Shown here piece by piece: positions 46,084 through 57,699 of a stretch of DNA of 64,000 nt. The stretch's first letter is position 1; each line of letters starts with the position of its first letter. Source of the stretch: Torymus aiolomorphi (taxonomy: Eukaryota > Arthropoda > Insecta > Hymenoptera > Torymidae); NCBI GenBank assembly GCA_036365515.1, contig CM070874.1, positions 51,304,583 to 51,368,582 on the forward strand, written 5' to 3'. The translations under genes and the position numbers were made by a program. Below the pieces are notes generated by a model that worked only from the letters and a program-made list of their open reading frames with translations, ran no database searches and had not been told where the DNA came from.

Positions 46084-48200
46084 TAAAAAAATTGGGCGGG
46101 AATGTGGCACTTTCGGCCAGGTGATGGCGAAAAATACTTTTCTTCATCCCCTAGCCGAATGTACGATCTTCCCGGTTCGATTTCGCGCCGGGAAGAGCGA
46201 CTTTTGTGGTGGCCGCTCTTTGTTGATCGTTGCATGGCAACGTCCACGACAGCGCACGTGTTGTAACCTAAACTATGGTAACCCTTCGAAATGTGTTGAC
46301 AAGAAAATCATTGGTAAAATCGGAAAATTGAAAAGATATAGGGGTTTTAAATTAATTTTATGTTATTATTAATACATTGAACAATATATTCATTATAACT
46401 CTCATGATCAATTATTTTCTTATATTGGATACACACTGTCAGAAAGCTTCTATACATATATATAGACATGATGTTTACACTTTGAGTTTCAAAACATGGT
46501 ATAGCTATATACTTATATGTGACAGCTTTTTGACTTTCATGCTACAATGTACGAGAGTTCGATACGCGCGCTTCGCGCCCTGATTTTTTTTTTAAGTTAC
46601 AAAAGAAGCTGCGTAATTAATGAAGGGTTTCTTTTTTATTTACAAGAGAAATGTTATTATTCAATTCATTATTTAAGGCTGTATGGGCTATATGTAAAAA
46701 ATAATTTCAGATCAATAAAGTGTCGTCAGTAGGTCAATAATATGATTATAAATGCCTCTGCCAAATTTGAATATGATTTGCGTGCTAGTTTTCGAGATAT
46801 TTGAGTTTAAAATTAACGTGGGTTCTTATGGAGATTCTCTGAATATGACTAGGCTCGTCGTAGTTATTGAAAAAATTAAGTTGAAAAAATAGTGTTTAGT
46901 TCTTGTAAATTTGTGTATACGTAAAAGAAAACCTTTATAATCGATTGCAATTGAAATGAATTGCGTTTGCAAGCTAGTAATTAAGACGATGCGAGACCCC
47001 ACAGTTACTGACGATTGCAGGGATCTGTTTTTCTCATTCAATTTTGAATTTTGACAAAAAATCTCTCTGACACGTAATAGGTTTGATAGTCAACTATAAC
47101 GTACCAGAGCGATATTTTCTTAAAATTCAAATTTGAATGAGAAAAACGGGTCCCTGCAATCGTCGGTAACGGCTGGCACTCACATCGCCTTGAAGTAATA
47201 GCATAAAAACTGTGTAAATAAGGCGTACAGTGTAATAAGACGTACTCGGCTTCGCCTCGGGCGTCAAAATGGCGCCGACCAGGCAATCCAACATTCTGGC
47301 CTTGTGTCGTAATATACTATTCTCAGTTATGCACTCTTTTTACATGATTTTATAATTATTCAAGAATATTTAGTTCAATGTATATCCCCTGAGTTTATAA
47401 ATTTAAGCCAACTTTGACCTTTGGTTGCGCGTTTTCATTGGTCGCCTGTGATATACCGATGAAATCTGTCTTTAAAATCGATTTGCAATTTTCAGCATTT
47501 AATGTTGTGAAGGTTCAAAAGACGATGAAAGAAAGAGAAGAAATAAAAATCTGGACATATTTTAATTTTTGTTGTCAGGTAAGTGTAAATAAATTACATA
47601 TCATTAAATAACTAATCGCAATTTATGGAATCATACAAATTTCATATAAAATACTTAATAGCTAAATGATATATTGCTTTGCGAACGGGTGTTTAATGAA
47701 TTGTTTAAGTTGATGTAAGGTTATTGTACATTCAAATTTTATTTCCGTCGGAATAACATTGAACCAGGGTTGCAGATTTTGCTCTTCCTGCATCGAAAAG
47801 TGCAGAAGTGCAAAGTGTTTTCGGACTTGATCGTAATCAAGTCCGAAAACACTCTGCACTTCCGGACTTTAGGGTGCAACAAGTCCGAAAGTTTAATGTA
47901 TTTTCGGACTTGGTGGCAGACGAGTCCGGAGGTGCAGAGTGTTTTCGGACTTGATTGCTGTCAAGTCAATTTTTTTCAGATTTTTTTCGAGAACTACAAA
48001 GTATAGATGATTTTTGTGTAAATTAAAGCCTTTAGCACGAATCTGAGGATATCCAGGGGGTTTTTCGAGTTGCTGCGCTCATTTTTCAGGTCTCTTTAGG
48101 TATGTGACAGCACGCTCATGCGCAGGTGACGATTTTTTCGCATATAAAAGTTTTTAGCGCAAATCGGAGGGTACCCAGGAGGTTTGCACAAGTCTGGCGT
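46084..48200. other. Unique spacer of the satellite-armed element
   Basis: 2.1 kb with its own foldbacks. GC-rich DNA at 46084-46265 contains CGGTTCGATTTCGCGCCGGG. About 46995-47165 is an inverted pair sharing GACGATTGCAGGGA and TCATTCAATTTTGAATTTT. 47790-47970 has four TTTTCGGACTTG words that form hairpins. 48000-48190 holds a diverged duplication around TTTTAGCGCAAATCGGAGG. A short frame from ATG near 47270 (MAPTRQSNILAL) and a consensus donor CAG|GTAAGT at 47576-47583 are noted but prove nothing. No transposase was recognised. Confidence 0.5.
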
Positions 48201-51000
48201 GATCAAATTTTTAGGAATCGCATAGTCGCTAGAGACAGAATTTCTTAAAGCTATTTTTCATGTGTTTTTGCCGTTTTGCCCCACTTGCATCCCCCGGAGG
48301 TATTGTTCCGGATCGATTTTGGTCTCGGCAATTTTTTTATAAGTATTTCGTTAGCTCTCGAAGAAATTTCCGTGATCAAATTTTTAGGAATCGCATAGTC
48401 GCCAGAGACAGAATTTTTTAAATGTATTTTTCATGTCTTTTTGCCGTTTTGCCCCACTTTCATCCCCCTGACGGAAGGGTTCCGGATCGTTTTTGTTCTC
48501 GGCAATTTTTTTATGAGTATTTGGTAAGCTCTAGAAGAAATGTCCGTGATAAAATTTTTAGGAATCGCATAGTCGCCAGAGACATAATTTTTTAAAGTTA
48601 TTTTTCAGGTGTTTTTAGCCGTTTTGCCCCACCTGCATCCCCCTGAAGGAAGGGTTCCGGATCGATTTTGGTCTCGGCAATTTTTTTATAAGTATTTCGT
48701 TAGCTCTAGAAGAAATTACCGTTATCAAATTTTTAGGAATCGCATAGTCGCTAGAGACAGAATTTTTTATATGTATTTTTCATGTCTTTTTAGCCGTTTT
48801 GCCCCGCTTGCATCCCCCGAAGGAAGGGTTCCGGATCGATTTTGGTCTCGGCAATTTTTTTATGAGTATTTGGTAAGCTCTTGAAGAAATTCCCGTGATA
48901 AAATTTTTAGGAATCGCATAGTCGCTAGAGACAGAATTTTTTAAATGTATTTTTCATGTCTTTTTAGCCGTTTTGCCCCGCTTGCATTCCCCTGAAGGAA
49001 AGGTTCCGGATCGATTTTGATCTCGGCAATTTTTTTATAAGTATTTCGTTAGCTCTAGAAGAAATTAACGTGATCAAATTTTTAGGAGTCGCATAGTCGC
49101 TAGAGACAGAATTTTTTAAATGTATTTTTCTCATGTGTTTTTAGCCGTTTTGCCCCGCTTGCATCCCCCTGATGGAAGGGTTCCGGATCGCTTTTGGTCT
49201 CGGCAATTTTTTTATAAGTATTTGATAAGCTCTGGAAGAAATTCCCGTGATAAAATTTTTAGGAATCGCATAGTCGCTAGAGATAGAATTTTTTAAAGGT
49301 ATTTTTCATGTGTTTTTAGCCATTTTGCCCCACTTGCATCCCCCGGAGGTATTGTTCCGGATCGATTTTGGTCTCGGCAATTTTTTTATAAGTATTTCGT
49401 TAGCTCTCGAAGAAATTTCCGTGATCAAATTTTTAGGAATCCCATAGTCGCCAGAGACAGAATTTTTTAAATGTATTTTTCATGTCTTTTTGCCGTTTTG
49501 CCCCACTTTCATCCCCCTGACGGAAGGGTTCCGGATCGATTTTGGTCTCGGCAATTTTTTTATGAGTATTTGGTAAGCTCTAGAAGAAATTTCCGTGATA
49601 AAATTTTTAGGAATCGCATAGTCGCTAGAGATATAATTTTTTAAATTTATTTTTCAGGTGTTTTTAGCCGTTTTGCCCCACTTGCATCCCCCTGAAGGAA
49701 GGGTTCCGGATCGATTTTGGTCTCGGCAATTTTTTTATAAGTATTTCGTTAGCTCTAGAAGAAATTACCATTATCAAATTTTTAGGAATCGCATAGTCGC
49801 TAGAGACAGAATTTTTTATATGTATTTTTCATGTCTTTTTAGCCGTTTTGCCCCACTTTCATCCCCCTGACGGAAGGGTTCCGGATCGATTTTGTTCTCG
49901 GCAATTTTTTTATGAGTATTTGGTAAGCTCTTGAAGAAATGTCCGTGATAAAATTTTTATGAATCGCATAGTCGCCAGAGACATAATTTTTTAAAGTTAT
50001 TTTTCATGTCTTTTTAGCCGTTTTGCCCCGCTTGCATCCCCCGAAGGAAGGGTTCCGGATCGATTTTGGTCTCGGCAATTTTTTTATGAGTATTTGGTAA
50101 GCTCTTGAAGAAATTCCCGTGATAAAATTTTTAGGAATCGCATAGTCGCTAGAGACAGAATTTTTTAAAGGTATTTTTCATGTGTTTTTAGCCGTTTTGC
50201 CCCACTTGCATCCCCCGGAGGTATTGTTCCGGATCGATTTTGGTCTCGGCAATTTTTTTATAAGTATTTCGTTATCTCTCGAAGAAATTTCCGTGATCAA
50301 ATTTTTAGGAATCGCATAGTCGCCAGAGACAGAATTTTTTAAATGTATTTTTCATGTCTTTTTGCCGTTTTGCCCCACTTTCATCCCCCTGACGGAAGGG
50401 TTCCGGATCGATTTTGGTCTCGGCAATTTTTTTATGAGTATTTGGTAAGCTCTGGAAGAAATTTCCGTGATAAAATTTTTAGGAATCGCATAGTCGCTAG
50501 AGATATAATTTTTTAAAGTTATTTTTCAGGTGTTTTTAGCCGTTTTGCCCCACTTGCATCCCCCTGAAGGAAGGGTTCCGGATCGATTTTGGTCTCGGTA
50601 ATTTTATGAGTATTTGGTAAGCTCTTGAAGAAATTTCCGTGATAAAATTTTTAGGAATCGCATAGTCGCTAGAGACAGAATTTCTTTTAAATGTATTTTT
50701 CATGTCTTTTTAGCCGTTTTGCCCCGCTTGCATCCCCCTGATGGAAGGGTTCCGGATCGATTTTGGTCTTGACAATTTTTTTATGAGTATTTGGTAAGCT
50801 CTTGAAGAAATTCCCGTGATAAAATTTTTAGGAATCGCGTAGTCGCTAGAGATAGAATTTTTTAAAGGTATTTTTTATGTGTTTTTAGCCGTTTTGCCCA
50901 ACTTGCATCCCCCGGAGGAAGGGTTCCGGATCGATTTTGGTCTCGGCAATTTTTTTATTAGTATTTGGTAAGCTCTTGAAGAAATTCCCGTGTTAAAATT
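48200..51000 (-). repeat. 175-bp satellite array, right arm (about 16-17 units)
   Basis: Reverse-oriented units marked by AAATTTTTAGGAATCGCATAG at about 48210, 48386, 48560, 48733, 48908, 49083, 49260, 49434, 49610, 49783, 49958 and so on to 51000. Subfamilies alternate (GGAGGTATTGTTCC versus GAAGGAAGGGTTCC variants), and a block of about 1050 bp containing six units seems repeated (compare 48262-49300 with 49310-50200), which suggests higher-order duplication. Confidence 0.93.
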
Positions 51001-51220
51001 TTTAGGAAATTCATAAGCTGTTAAAATATGAATTTTTTTATCATGTATTGTCTTGTGAGGGTGGTTTGGGGGCTGATTTTGGGGGATGATCATTTCGGAA
51101 ATAACTTATATCGCTGTTTCTATTGGTTTTATGCATATATCTAACAGATAATATAAAAAAAACCGATTTTAGGAATATTCGATTTTTCGTTCATGATGAA
51201 CGTTCAGAACTTCAAACACA

Positions 51221-51231
51221 TTAATTCCTTA
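51221..51231. repeat. Putative target duplication, right copy (TTAATTCCTTA)
   Basis: See the left copy at 43710-43719; one extra T. Confidence 0.65.
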
Positions 51232-51348
51232 CTAACAATCACCTTAAGGCCATGTGGAACCGTGAATTTCAATATTTTTTAAATCAACATTTAGACGTTT
51301 ATTTGGAAAAAGACGAACGTCAAGTGCTCCGTACATGTAAAAACCCTA

Positions 51349-52551
51349 GGGTGACTTGCCCAGTAGATGGACATTCAGGCACAACTGTGTGTTTAATCAC
51401 AAATTATTAAAATTATTATTTCTTAAATCTAATATCAAAAGCGATTTTGATAATTTCAAGCATGTGAAATACTCATAAATATACGAAAAAGTTTGAAAAT
51501 AATTTGATTTTATTAATAAAATACTAAATTATAGAATATCTCAAAATACCAGTAGATGAACAGTTCTTCTAATAGATGTACGACCCTCCGCCAGTAGATG
51601 AACGATTAAATTATAACAATTTCAATTGTAAATCAAATAAATATGAAAACTGGATAATATAATAGCAAACAAATCCATACAACAATCATCGTTACGAAGT
51701 TCTTTCTATAAAAAAACAAAAATATTGATGTAACAAGTTTACCGTGTAACATAACCAAAAATAGGGGTTATGAATGAAACTACTAAACTGTTTGTTTAGA
51801 CTTCAAAACATAAAGTTACTTATATAAAAGTGTTGCTATTTAATATATTTCATGTAATTATGTTAATAATTCTTATATTTTACTTAAAAATAGCGATTCC
51901 AATGTACTTTTAATGTGTTCATCTATTGGCAAGACACTAACATTTCTTCCAGTAGATGAACCTCAATTCTTCTTATTTATCTTTAAAATATTTTAATTTT
52001 GGACACATTTACTTAAAATTAAATATCTTTTATACCACTCTAACCTCAAAATCACAACTTTGATATGATTTTTCGGCGCTCGTGGTATAAAATACCGTTC
52101 GAAACTAGTGCGTAAGTCGATTATTTAGGTGGTGTGACTTTTTCGCACTCGCTTCGCTCGTGCAAAAAGTCACACCAGCTAAATAATCGACTTCCCCACC
52201 CGTGTCGAAATGTACTATTATATATGTATATGCATTATATATCTGAAGAATGTATTTAGAAGTCTTTTATTTCTGTATTTTTTTAGACCCATGTGCTTCG
52301 CTTTGATACAAGAACGCGCCTGAATCTCGAGCGCCGCCACGCGGCGCAGTGAGATTGCCATTCAATGATTTTTTTTTTAAATAAATAACCTTTTCCTAAA
52401 GATTGTACAACGTGCAATATTTGTATAAAGAACTGCTCTTCCCAATACAAAAACAAATTTTTATTTTTACTGCTGTAATAAATAATGACGACTAATTTTA
52501 TTCAACATCGTCCATCTACTAGTAGGTATCCGTCTACTGGGCGAGTCACCC
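51349..52551. mobile_element. TA-flanked MITE with GGGTGACTTGCCCAGTAGA ends
   Basis: 1203 bp bounded by GGGTGACTTGCCCAGTAGA and TCTACTGGGCGAGTCACCC, with TA at 51347-51348 and 52552-52553. The interior repeats CAGTAGATGAAC at least four times (51360, 51550, 51590 and 51952 regions). It contains the dispersed unit also found at 6966-7165 (here 52028-52219). No transposase. Tc1/mariner-type by its duplication. Confidence 0.88.
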
Positions 52552-52553
52552 TA

Positions 52554-53456
52554 TATTAAGATTTTTTTTGGGTGATTCTATTGGTATTTTCATGAGATAT
52601 CCATGTTTGAAAAGTAGCTTAATTGCCGATTCCTACTTACCGACAGTAAGGTTTTTATTTAATTAAATAAATTCTCATCAGTTTTTTGGAAAAACACGAA
52701 CGTCAAGCGCTCCGTATATGTTAATACTATACTCAGATTTTTTTTTGGACGATTCTATTGGTATTTTCATGAGATATCCATGTTTGGAAATTATGTCGGT
52801 ATTTTACATCACCTTAAGTTTTGCAAACTAGGTACATAAAAATCTTTCCAAAAATTTTTTAAGAAAACCAATAATTTATTTAACAATACTTATTTTGAAA
52901 TATCTACAGAATCTATGGAAAATGTTTCCTTTAAAAAGAAAGCATTAACATCTTTTTCTTGAAAATATATTTCATTTATCATTTATCTAAAACTAATTTA
53001 AAGTAGAAATCGGAAAACTTTCTACGAAAGTGTAAAATAAGGCAAGTATAAGTTTTTCCTGGAATCTATAAGAATTAAAAGAATCATCATTTTCATATGA
53101 CTTTTACAACTTCCCTCCCTTCCCCCCGCCCTCTCAGTCACTGTCTTCTCTCCCTCTTCCTCTCCCTCAACATGTGTCAAACTCTGTACCAAGAACTTTA
53201 ATGAGAGCCTAAATATTTTTTTAAAACAATCAGTAAAACAAATAGTATAGTTAACCTAAAAAAATACACGTTTGATATTATATAAAAAAATGTTACAATT
53301 GTAATCAATTTATCGAGCTCCTAAAAAAAACATTCAAATTTAAAAATTTGTGAATAACTATACTAACATTTAATAATGTTATTAATAATATACTATAACA
53401 AATCTCATAATGTTTTCACACTATGTAATTATTATTTTCTCTTATAAAGTTGTGAA
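52554..53456. repeat. Dispersed repeat fragments, no gene
   Basis: A block with ATTCTATTGGTATTTTCATG and AGATATCCATGTTTG occurs twice (about 52574 and 52752). AACGTCAAGTGCTCCGTA (51317) and AACGTCAAGCGCTCCGTA (about 52700) flank the TA element, so it inserted into this repeat. The GAAAGTGTAAAATAAGGCAAGTA family resumes at about 53020. Confidence 0.55.
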
Positions 53457-53504
53457 ATCTATCTAAAAAAACTTTTTACAAAAGTTTAAACTAAGGCAAG
53501 AATT

Positions 53505-53630
53505 AGTCTCTCCCTCCCTCTCTATCTCACTCTCTATCTCCCTCTCGCCCTCTCTCTCTTCCACCCTCTCTCTCTTCCCTCTCTCTCTCTCTCTCTCTCC
53601 CTCTCTCCCTCTCTCCCTCTCTCTCAATCT
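53505..53630. repeat. (CT)n-rich tract
   Basis: CTCTCCCT-type pyrimidine repeats. The purine-rich complement occupies 61308-61395 in the opposite arm. Confidence 0.92.
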
Positions 53631-54600
53631 TCGTTAAACTCTGTACCAAAAACTTTAACGAAAGCTTAAATATTTTTTCAAAACAATCAACACGTTCTTT
53701 AAAAAACTAATTTTTTAAATATATTTTAACAACACAATTTGTCTATAGTCCTTTTATTTATTCTAATCTCATCTATTCAATAAGCACTCTCTACAAATGG
53801 CAATAACTTTTTTCATGACTGTACAAATAATAATATTGTTAATGAAACTTTCTACGAAAGTATTAAATAAGGCAAGTATAGAAGTTTTTTCTATATAATC
53901 TGGATGTGTCAAACTCTGTACCAACAACTTTATCGAGAGCCTATAAATATTTTTTTAAAACAATCGCAGTAAAACAAATAGTATTGTTAATAAAACTTTC
54001 TACGAGAGTATAAAATAAGGCAAGTATCAGTTTTTTCTGTATAATCTATAAAATAATAATATTTATGATTTTGTAAAAGAAATCAAATAAATACTGGCGA
54101 AAAAGTCTTTTACTTCTTCGAGCCAATTACATGCTCAACAAATTGTATGTAAATACATTCACATTGTTCACTGCAAATTAAACAATCGAAAGTTGTGAAA
54201 TCAATTATCGATAGTCAAGTAATGCCAGCAACTCTCCGAAATAACTATACGACTATCCTCAGAAATGTATTAAAATTTCTTTATCCTTCTATACAAATTA
54301 AACACAAGAAAGTACTGAAATCAATTTATTGTAGTCAAGTATCCGTAAGTTAACTTGACGAACATAGGTATAATAGTAGAAGTTGGCTTCAGGGATTATT
54401 TATCAAATAAGACTGTAAAATCTTACACCCGTCGTACAAACATTATTTTTCTTCGTCGTGAGCACAATGTATCTCCATAAAATCTTTCTTTTGCAAACAC
54501 ATTGTGGACCTTTTACGAAACAATGGTACATAGTTACCATCTCTTATATTTTTCCTTATTCTTTCTCAATTTAGAACTCTCTATAGTACAATATTACGCA

Positions 54601-54690
54601 TCTTGGGAGGACAAGAGAAGAGAAGTCTAGAGCTGCTCTAGCAGGGGTGGTCCTCCGTTCTCCCATACATAGTTGGCGGGCCCGACGGTT
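54601..54690 (+). repeat. Structured GGGAGGACAAGAG block, copy 2
   Basis: As copy 1, with an AGAGAAGTCTAGAGCTGCTCTAG inner segment split by the hairpin loop and the same GGCGGGCCCGACGG end. Confidence 0.6.
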
Positions 54691-54830
54691 TGCAGTTTAC
54701 AGATGGACTATTTTTTCCATAAATGTAGAATACTAAATTTTTGCATAAATTCATTAACAATGTTTATATGAGCACTATAAATAATTACGGTGGCTCTAAT
54801 TTTCAAAATTGATTCCATTTGAGTACAATA

Positions 54831-55175
54831 ATTGTACAATTGAACGAACTTACCTGTAAGTGAAGTTCGATTGAAATTGTATGAAGCACCTCTTCCGAAA
54901 TGATCAAATTGTAGTACCCTCTCTTCTAGCCCGATTTACCACACGTCCAAAGCAAAAAAGAGCGCTAGCGGCCGTACCGTGCCGCCACCGTAGCTGTCTT
55001 CCGGCTCCGCCGCCGCTCGATCCTCATTATTGAGAGTGTTGCCGTTTCCAGTTGGGGTATCTATATAGACTTATAGATAAGGAACCAGGGTGGGATTGAT
55101 CATTTCGGAAGAGGTGCTTCATATAATTTCAATCGAACTTCGCTTACAGGTAAGTTCGTTCAATTGTACAATTGT
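54831..55175. repeat. Palindrome around ACTTACCTGTAAG
   Basis: 54837-54907 and 55096-55166 are reverse complements (AACGAACTTACCTG, AAGCACCTCTTCCGAAATGATC). The intervening GC-rich DNA pairs instead with 59770-59912. Confidence 0.8.
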
Positions 55176-55888
55176 ATTTCGCACCTCTTCCTCATGATCA
55201 AATTGTAGATGTTTAAAGCTACAAAACGGCAACTGGATATAAAGAAAAATGTATGACATTTTGGGAAAATGTCTCACCCTTATTTAAACATTATTCTTCA
55301 TATTTGTAACACAACAAAATTACGAAATTGTAATGAAAAATTATTAAAAAGTCTTGAAATTTTCAGTTCGAGTTTAACAATTATAAAATAATTGTAAGAG
55401 TTAATTATCTGTATAATAGATCTATCAATCTTTCGTGCATGAAAGGTGAATCAAGATCTACAGATGAGATCTGCCATATAAAAAAGCGTTAAATACTTCA
55501 TAAGTAAAATTTTAACAGCAACACTAGTGCAACATTGAGTGGAAAAACGCGTAATTATTACGAAATCAGTTTTCAGAAAGGTCCATAATTAAGAAACGAA
55601 TAATATTGTCAATACGATTGATACCCTATTTCAAAATTTTATGCTGGCACTTTTATATAGTATACATATACTACATTGTTAAAGCCAATAATAGATGCTA
55701 CAGAAAATAATAGATCTAGTTCTCGTGCTGATCAGCCAGCATTGTTAAATAAGAACCAAAACCCTGTGTTGATTTATTTTCAATACTATCAACCATAATT
55801 GAACGAATAAGATTTTTCTCACACCACTGAATGACAATTCCCGTCAAGAGAATGGACATATAGTGACAAAGCGCTTCTTGTCGAGGCA

Positions 55889-56473
55889 TTAAGGGGGTTA
55901 GTGCGATATTGGCTTTTCTTAAGAATTTCTTGAAACTTGCAGGGTAGACTCATATTACTATTATACGCAGTATCTGTAAATTTCAGAAAGCCTAGCTTCC
56001 CCGTTTGTGAGATATAAGCTCCCAAAGTTACGAAATTTAACACGGTGTCTTATGGGACCGTCGTCATGAAATGTAAAAAAATGAACGTTTTCGTCAATAA
56101 CTTGGAAAGTTTTCTTAAGACTTGAAAGAAAAAGAGATATGTTACTAAGAACAATACTTTGAATGTCCTCTGCAAATTTCAGGAAGCCTAGCTTCACCGT
56201 TTTCGAGATACAGTTGTTTAAAGTACGTAGCCTCAGGGTAGACGACGCTGCGCGTGTCCTTGTGTGCGTGTAAACAAACGAAGGCTCGCTGCGTGTGTGT
56301 CTACACAGACGTAGCGCTTCTATGTGTATGTACACACAGATGAAGCGGCGCTATGTGTGCGTGGACAGTCTCGCGTGAAATTTTGAGAGTGGGGAGACTC
56401 GAGAGAGCGTGAGGCGTACGGCGTTCGACCAGCTGTACTTTTGGCTTGTATGTTACCGCACTAACCCCCTTAA
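55889..56473. mobile_element. TTAA MITE with GGGGGTTAGTGCG ends
   Basis: TTAA at 55889-55892 and 56470-56473 brackets 577 bp starting GGGGGTTAGTGCG and ending CGCACTAACCCCC. Unlike the 3.8-kb relative it is not palindromic inside; it has a direct duplication around CAAATTTCAGGAAGCCTAGCTTC and GC-rich DNA with GTGTGT words. Minus-strand frames through it are not coding. Confidence 0.85.
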
Positions 56474-57699
56474 AGAGTACACAGTATAAACTCTCGATTA
56501 GTCAGGATTCAGAATGCAAGCACGAGTGCGCTAACTGTTGAAATTCGACTATTGGTAAATGTGTATATTATGTTTATATAAATTAAAATTCCTCACGCGG
56601 TTGTTAACAGCACTCCCACGAGCGCTATCGTTAACAGCAGTGTTTACTCAGTGCACTAAAAAAAAAATCTTTGAATATTCAAATTCTTAACATCGATTGT
56701 TGCAGCTTGATCAGATTGTAATCTGATCCAGAATTAAAGCAGTTTAATCAATGAAATAAAATACCATGATATGCGAATGGTCAAAGCATGCTGTAGCGGT
56801 GACCGCAACTATTGAATTCATGAATCAATTAATATCGATTCGCAATTTGCAGTCAAGATGCTGGACGCGCTGACACAGCGTTAAGACGCATGTAAAAGCA
56901 GGCGTGTACAAGGACCAGGCAATGAAAGTAAAAAGAAAAAACATTGGTCAGTAGCATCGAGTTCACAACTGATGTTATTCTAGTGGCCATTGTACGTTAG
57001 GGAGGAGTTGATATGCCCCCCCCCTTCCTTTTCATATGAAAGAATTCATGCGAGACACAAAGCACACCAATCATTATGTGTCTGAAACAATTTTCAGCTG
57101 CGGTAACAAAGTGCGGTCCACGTGAGTGCAACGTCGGAGAATGGCGAAGAGCGCAAACAGCCAATATCTCTGAAGCGCGAAGTATCCAATGGTCAAAGGG
57201 TTGGATGCCAGAGAAATTTGGTCCTCTGGAAAAATCTACGCGTAAGACAACCTTGCTTCCATGATAGCCAGTGTGTGTGACACTCGGTTGAGCACGATAT
57301 TGTCGATTCACACGTGGCGCGGCGCGTGCGCCTACATGGCTGTCTCTCAATCTTGGAGATTGAGTGCGATGCGAGCGCATGAAGTTGGATGCAGCAAACA
57401 GCATAGCTGAGAGATGGCGAAGATAAGAAGGTAGTTGCCGCGGGCAACCATTCACCTAGGCAGCGTCAGTAACTTCTGCAGAAAAACATGCATCCAGCAT
57501 GTTATGAGGCGAAAACTATATTCGTAACTATCAAAACCCAAACTTCTAGGGTGTTAACGACAAATTACAAGAAATAATGAGTTATTGTAGTTTCCTTAAA
57601 TTAGTTAAAATCTGCATCACAATAGAAGTTTAGAAAATGAGCAGCACAGAGCCGAGTAAATATTTATACTTAATATTTTTCAATTAGCGTGCGAAGACA
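56474..57699 (-). other. Unclassified, with a moderately GC-rich minus-strand ORF
   Basis: A minus-strand frame at 56997-57455 (152 codons, MNGCPRQLPSYLRH onwards) is the longest unexplained frame of the right half. Overlapping frames on both strands and lack of any motif suggest chance in a GC-richer island. I do not recognise it. Confidence 0.25.

Larger units (their letters stand above)
43720..51220. mobile_element. Giant 7.5-kb inverted element with satellite arms
   Basis: Ends TGTGTTTGAAGTTCTGAACG and CGTTCAGAACTTCAAACACA begin inverted arms. Each arm has about 130 bp of terminal sequence (with AACGTTCATCATGAACG-type palindrome), then a block ending ATCATGTATTGTCTTGTGAGG or its complement, then an array of a 173-177-bp satellite. 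The left array is oriented forward, the right array reverse. A 2.1-kb unique spacer lies between. An 8-10-bp near-perfect duplication flanks the whole. Long inverted ends with a duplication of about 9-10 bp would suit a Mutator-like element, but no transposase is visible, so this would be a non-autonomous element. Expansion of satellite in both arms is unusual. Confidence 0.78.
53457..54697. repeat. Left arm of a second inverted pair
   Basis: Reverse complement of 60246-61443, from ATCTATCTAAAAAAACTTTTTAC to GGTTTGCAGTT. It includes a CT-rich tract and structured block copy 2. Sequence words inside (ACTTTCTACGAAAGTAT, AAATAAGGCAAGTAT) are also repeated in tandem. Confidence 0.85.

Noticed and set aside
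48609..49870. Plus-strand satellite frames as a protein family
   Set aside because: Open only when unit length is 174; neighbouring units break the frame.
43925..51000. Possible CRISPR-like array
   Set aside because: Units are ~175 bp and similar over their whole length, with no unique spacers; this is a satellite.
56997..57455. 152-codon minus-strand frame as a gene
   Set aside because: No motif, overlapping frames on both strands, and a G-rich low-complexity end; kept only as a note.
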